Source: Brasenia schreberi | Taxonomy: Eukaryota > Streptophyta > Magnoliopsida > Nymphaeales > Cabombaceae | Reading direction: 5' to 3' | Length of the DNA stretch: 64,000 bases | Assembly: GCA_036023115.1 (NCBI GenBank) | Contig: JAYKKT010000073.1 | Coordinates: 13,765,001 to 13,829,000 of the forward strand | Shown: piece after piece, positions 61,621 through 64,000 of the stretch | Layout: every line of letters begins with the position of its first letter | How positions within the stretch are numbered: the first letter of the stretch is position 1 | Program-made: the position numbers and the translations under genes | The notes under the pieces: model-generated | Seen by the model: only the letters and a program-made list of their open reading frames with translations | Told to the model about the DNA's origin: nothing | Database searches by the model: none

Positions 61621-63747
61621 TGAATTTAAGAGCTTCCTTTGGCTACAAAATGCGTAGCTTCCTGGAGCTTCGTTTTGTATAGTGTTTGCTGTATACTATT
61701 CTTTGCAACTGCTGTAAGCCTGGAATCATCTTGCAGCAGTTACCTTGTACCCTACCACACGTATACTAATGAGGACGAAGATTCTTTATGATATCGTTCG
61801 CAAAGGAACTCATTCGTTCACCTTGGTAAAGAGAATTCTTTTCTTGCTCCATGAGAAATTAGAGTAGCTGTGGTGCTTTTCGTGGAACACTCTTGGGGGC
61901 ATGGAAGAATCGTTCTAATTTCCTTAACAAGAAGAGTCGTTCTTGCAGCAGGAGAATATTTGTTTGCCGACTATGCAGAAAGGGCTCTTCCTTTTCGCAA
62001 ACAGAAGTCAAGTTTCACCATTTTCAAATGCGTTTCCTGCCACCAATGTTAAAATAGAAAGGACAAAACAACTTATTTTAAGAAGCCAGAAGTTGCAGAG
62101 TAGGACAAAGTTTCTCCCTTTCGCTGTCAACCCTTCAAAGCTGATGCATCAATAACAATACGAAGGCCATCTTAGTCAATTATTATGGTCCGTATTTATC
62201 TCCCTTTACTATGTAATTGCATTCCAAAATATGAAGAATTGTCTCCCCTCTTGCAAGTCTCGCAAACCCATAAGCAAACTCCAACACCACCGCTTGTCGA
62301 AAATTGCGTCGGGTGCTGCTACATGCTTGTGGTTAGGCATTTTAGTCGGATCTCAATCACACCCTACAAGTACAGGATCCAATAAACGTACTGGTGTAAT
62401 TGAATTCATATTCAGGTATGTTCAGAATCCTAAAACTGAATTCAACCCATTCAGCTGATCAGGATGTAAATATCTGAATAACCTAATCGTTTGAAGGGTA
62501 ACACGCCAAGGATGATGGCTGCAGTGAGGATGGAAGAGAGAAAATTTTTTAAAAGGACAGCTTTGAAAAAATGATAAAAAAGATATATGTTTAGTAAAAA
62601 AGAGTATATGAATAGCAAACATAAATAATGCAGTCTCCGCTTACTATTGATTGGACTAAATTAAGTCAACTCCAGATATAAATGACCCATTGGCATCCCT
62701 TGTAGGTTTAGTCAAAGTATCCTGAAGAAAATTGACGTTCCGTGGTCAAATATAAACCTTGTGGCTGCTCAAATTTTAAATTGCAAGATGAGGAAGAAAA
62801 TTAAGAAAAAGGCACTTCAGTTACTCCAAGCACTAGGTCGGCCATAATCCATGGTGAAGCACAATAAATACTTTAGCTATTTTCTCTGAAGAAAAACTGC
62901 ATGGCAAAGAAAGAAGAATTATCAATAAAACAAAATGCAGTGCATCCCTTAGGAAGGAATCGAGACTACAAGCCTTTTGTACGACTTTTATACAAATAAA
63001 AGAAAAACAGCAAGAATTCCACCTTCCGAAGAATAAAGATCCGCATTGGCTGATGCCCCTCACTACTCGAACACCATTTAGACAAGCTCGGCCGCTGAGG
63101 CAACAGGCAATATACACACAGAAAGGACAACGGGCCAGCGCCGCAAGCTGATGGATAGCCATAAAAAGTACCAGTGCTAGGTTCGTACTCATCACCCAAC
63201 TAAGAGGTTTAATCCCATACCGCCGGCTGCAGCGTTCATTCAGCAGAAGGAAGCCCATAAAGCCAACAATGGGAAGAAAGCTTGATGGTATTAACTTGCC
63301 GAGTGGAAAGCAAACACTAAAAGCCAGGAGGGAAATTGTTGATTTGTACGTTAACATTATTCGCATAGCAAGAGGTTTCTGGTAGATAATAAGAGATTTT
63401 CAGAAAGTGGAAAACTAAAATCCGAACAATACTTCGCAGTCGATCACCATTCATCTCTCCATGTCAGAAAAGAGGAAAATCCCGCACAGGTGTACAGTAC
63501 ATTCTAATGAGGTAGAACGTGAATGGAGCATAGGACTTGAAAGAATTTGTGTTCACTTATGTTGGATTCTCGACATTTATGACAATAAACTGATGGCAGA
63601 AGCAAAAACTCATTAAAGTTCACGTGCTGACATCTGCTCTATCTGAAAAGGTTGCGCTCACGAAAGAACGATTCTAAAGGAGGAGATAGACTGACCAGGC
63701 TAAACTGCCCATAAGGAGGACGCTAATTCTAAATGTGGCACTAGGGA
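61621..63747. other. 3' region of ClpD and unassigned sequence
   Basis: 61621-61860 is the likely ClpD 3' UTR. A 177-codon open frame on the minus strand (62833-63366) is strongly hydrophobic, but I recognise no domain. A hydrophobic reading of AT-rich UTR-type sequence is as likely as a gene. Confidence 0.35.
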
Positions 63748-63864
63748 CTAGAATTCCCAAATTAAGCAACACTGTCTTGTGCTCTTGAGCATATAAACAT
63801 ACATCCAGAACAAGACAAGAATGAAAATCCATGACGAGTACCAGTCCATGTAAGCTATTTGTAA
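63748..63864 (-). CDS. Possible 3'-terminal exon of an off-window gene
   Basis: On the minus strand an acceptor-like 'tttgacag' is followed by an open frame reading QIAYMDWYSSWIFILVLFWM and YVYMLKSTRQCCLIWEF, then a TAG at 63748-63750. The Trp/Phe/Leu-rich stretch would be a membrane helix followed by a basic, Cys-containing tail. The family is not recognised. It depends on exons beyond the window's right edge. Confidence 0.2.
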   Translation of the reverse strand, partial: LQIAYMDWYSSWIFILVLFWMYVYMLKSTRQCCLIWEF

Positions 63865-64000
63865 CTGTCAAAGTTAAGTGATGGACCCATTCCCAGCAGG
63901 AAGGAGAACATTACTGCTAGCATGATCTAAATGAAGCTGAACAAACTGCACAGAGAGAATTCGCTGTCACAAGGTGGCCCTTTTTAGTAGTTTCCCGCAA

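Noticed and set aside
1..64000. tRNA and rRNA genes
   Set aside because: Only SINE-type pol III boxes were seen. No complete cloverleaf or rRNA segment was recognised.

Overview
This is nuclear DNA from a flowering plant. The signs are multi-exon genes with GT-AG introns, a plastid-targeted ClpD chaperone, a DUF247/UPF0481 gene, a Copia LTR retrotransposon with an initiator-Met-type primer site, and many copies of a plant RTE-type LINE whose 3' end reads 'ccgacc...tagt...ggaaaaggcttag(ttg)n'. Intact coding sequences tend to be GC-rich at the 5' end against an AT-rich background, which fits a monocot or magnoliid-like lineage, but the species cannot be fixed from the sequence.

Layout. 0-1.4 kb: a decayed tyrosyl-DNA phosphodiesterase (TDP1-like) 3' end directly abutting a LINE. 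3.3-3.5 kb: a small minus-strand gene with a GSFKCRLHR motif. 6.7-11.9 kb: a complete but dead Copia element with both LTRs, PBS, PPT and a 5-bp target duplication. 14.7-16.2 kb: a minus-strand CBF5/dyskerin pseudogene whose Lys/Glu tail has become an AAG microsatellite. 20.4-21.1 kb: an L1-type RNase H relic. 21.9-22.2 kb: the mitochondrial ATP synthase 6-kDa subunit gene. 24.7-26.0 kb: an intact DUF247 gene. 27.2-38.8 kb: the scattered minus-strand exons of a heparan-alpha-glucosaminide N-acetyltransferase-like (HGSNAT) gene, interrupted by a ~4.85-kb RTE LINE with internally repeated reverse-transcriptase segments and by a GH3 beta-glucosidase fragment. 43.3-47.8 kb: a ~2-kb direct segmental duplication carrying degenerate minus-strand exons of an unrecognised membrane protein. 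54.7-61.6 kb: a complete 12-exon ClpD/ERD1 gene. The rest is AT-rich intergenic DNA with microsatellites and SINE/LINE crumbs.

How it fits together. There is no operon-like organisation. Four genes look alive: ClpD, DUF247, the ATP synthase 6-kDa subunit and the small GSFKCRLHR gene. Four recognisable genes are broken: CBF5, TDP1-like, HGSNAT-like and GH3. Most breaks in CBF5, TDP1 and HGSNAT are one-base deletions, often in homopolymer runs, while ClpD (2.9 kb coding) and DUF247 (1.3 kb) have none. This raises the question of uncorrected assembly indels against true decay. For CBF5 and HGSNAT, missing segments argue for true decay.

I did not find a clearly new biological system. The most informative signals are the LINE family, with insertions as short as 42 bp flanked by perfect 16-17-bp target duplications (one inside the ClpD intron), the coding-tail origin of the AAG microsatellite, and the tandemly rearranged LINE.
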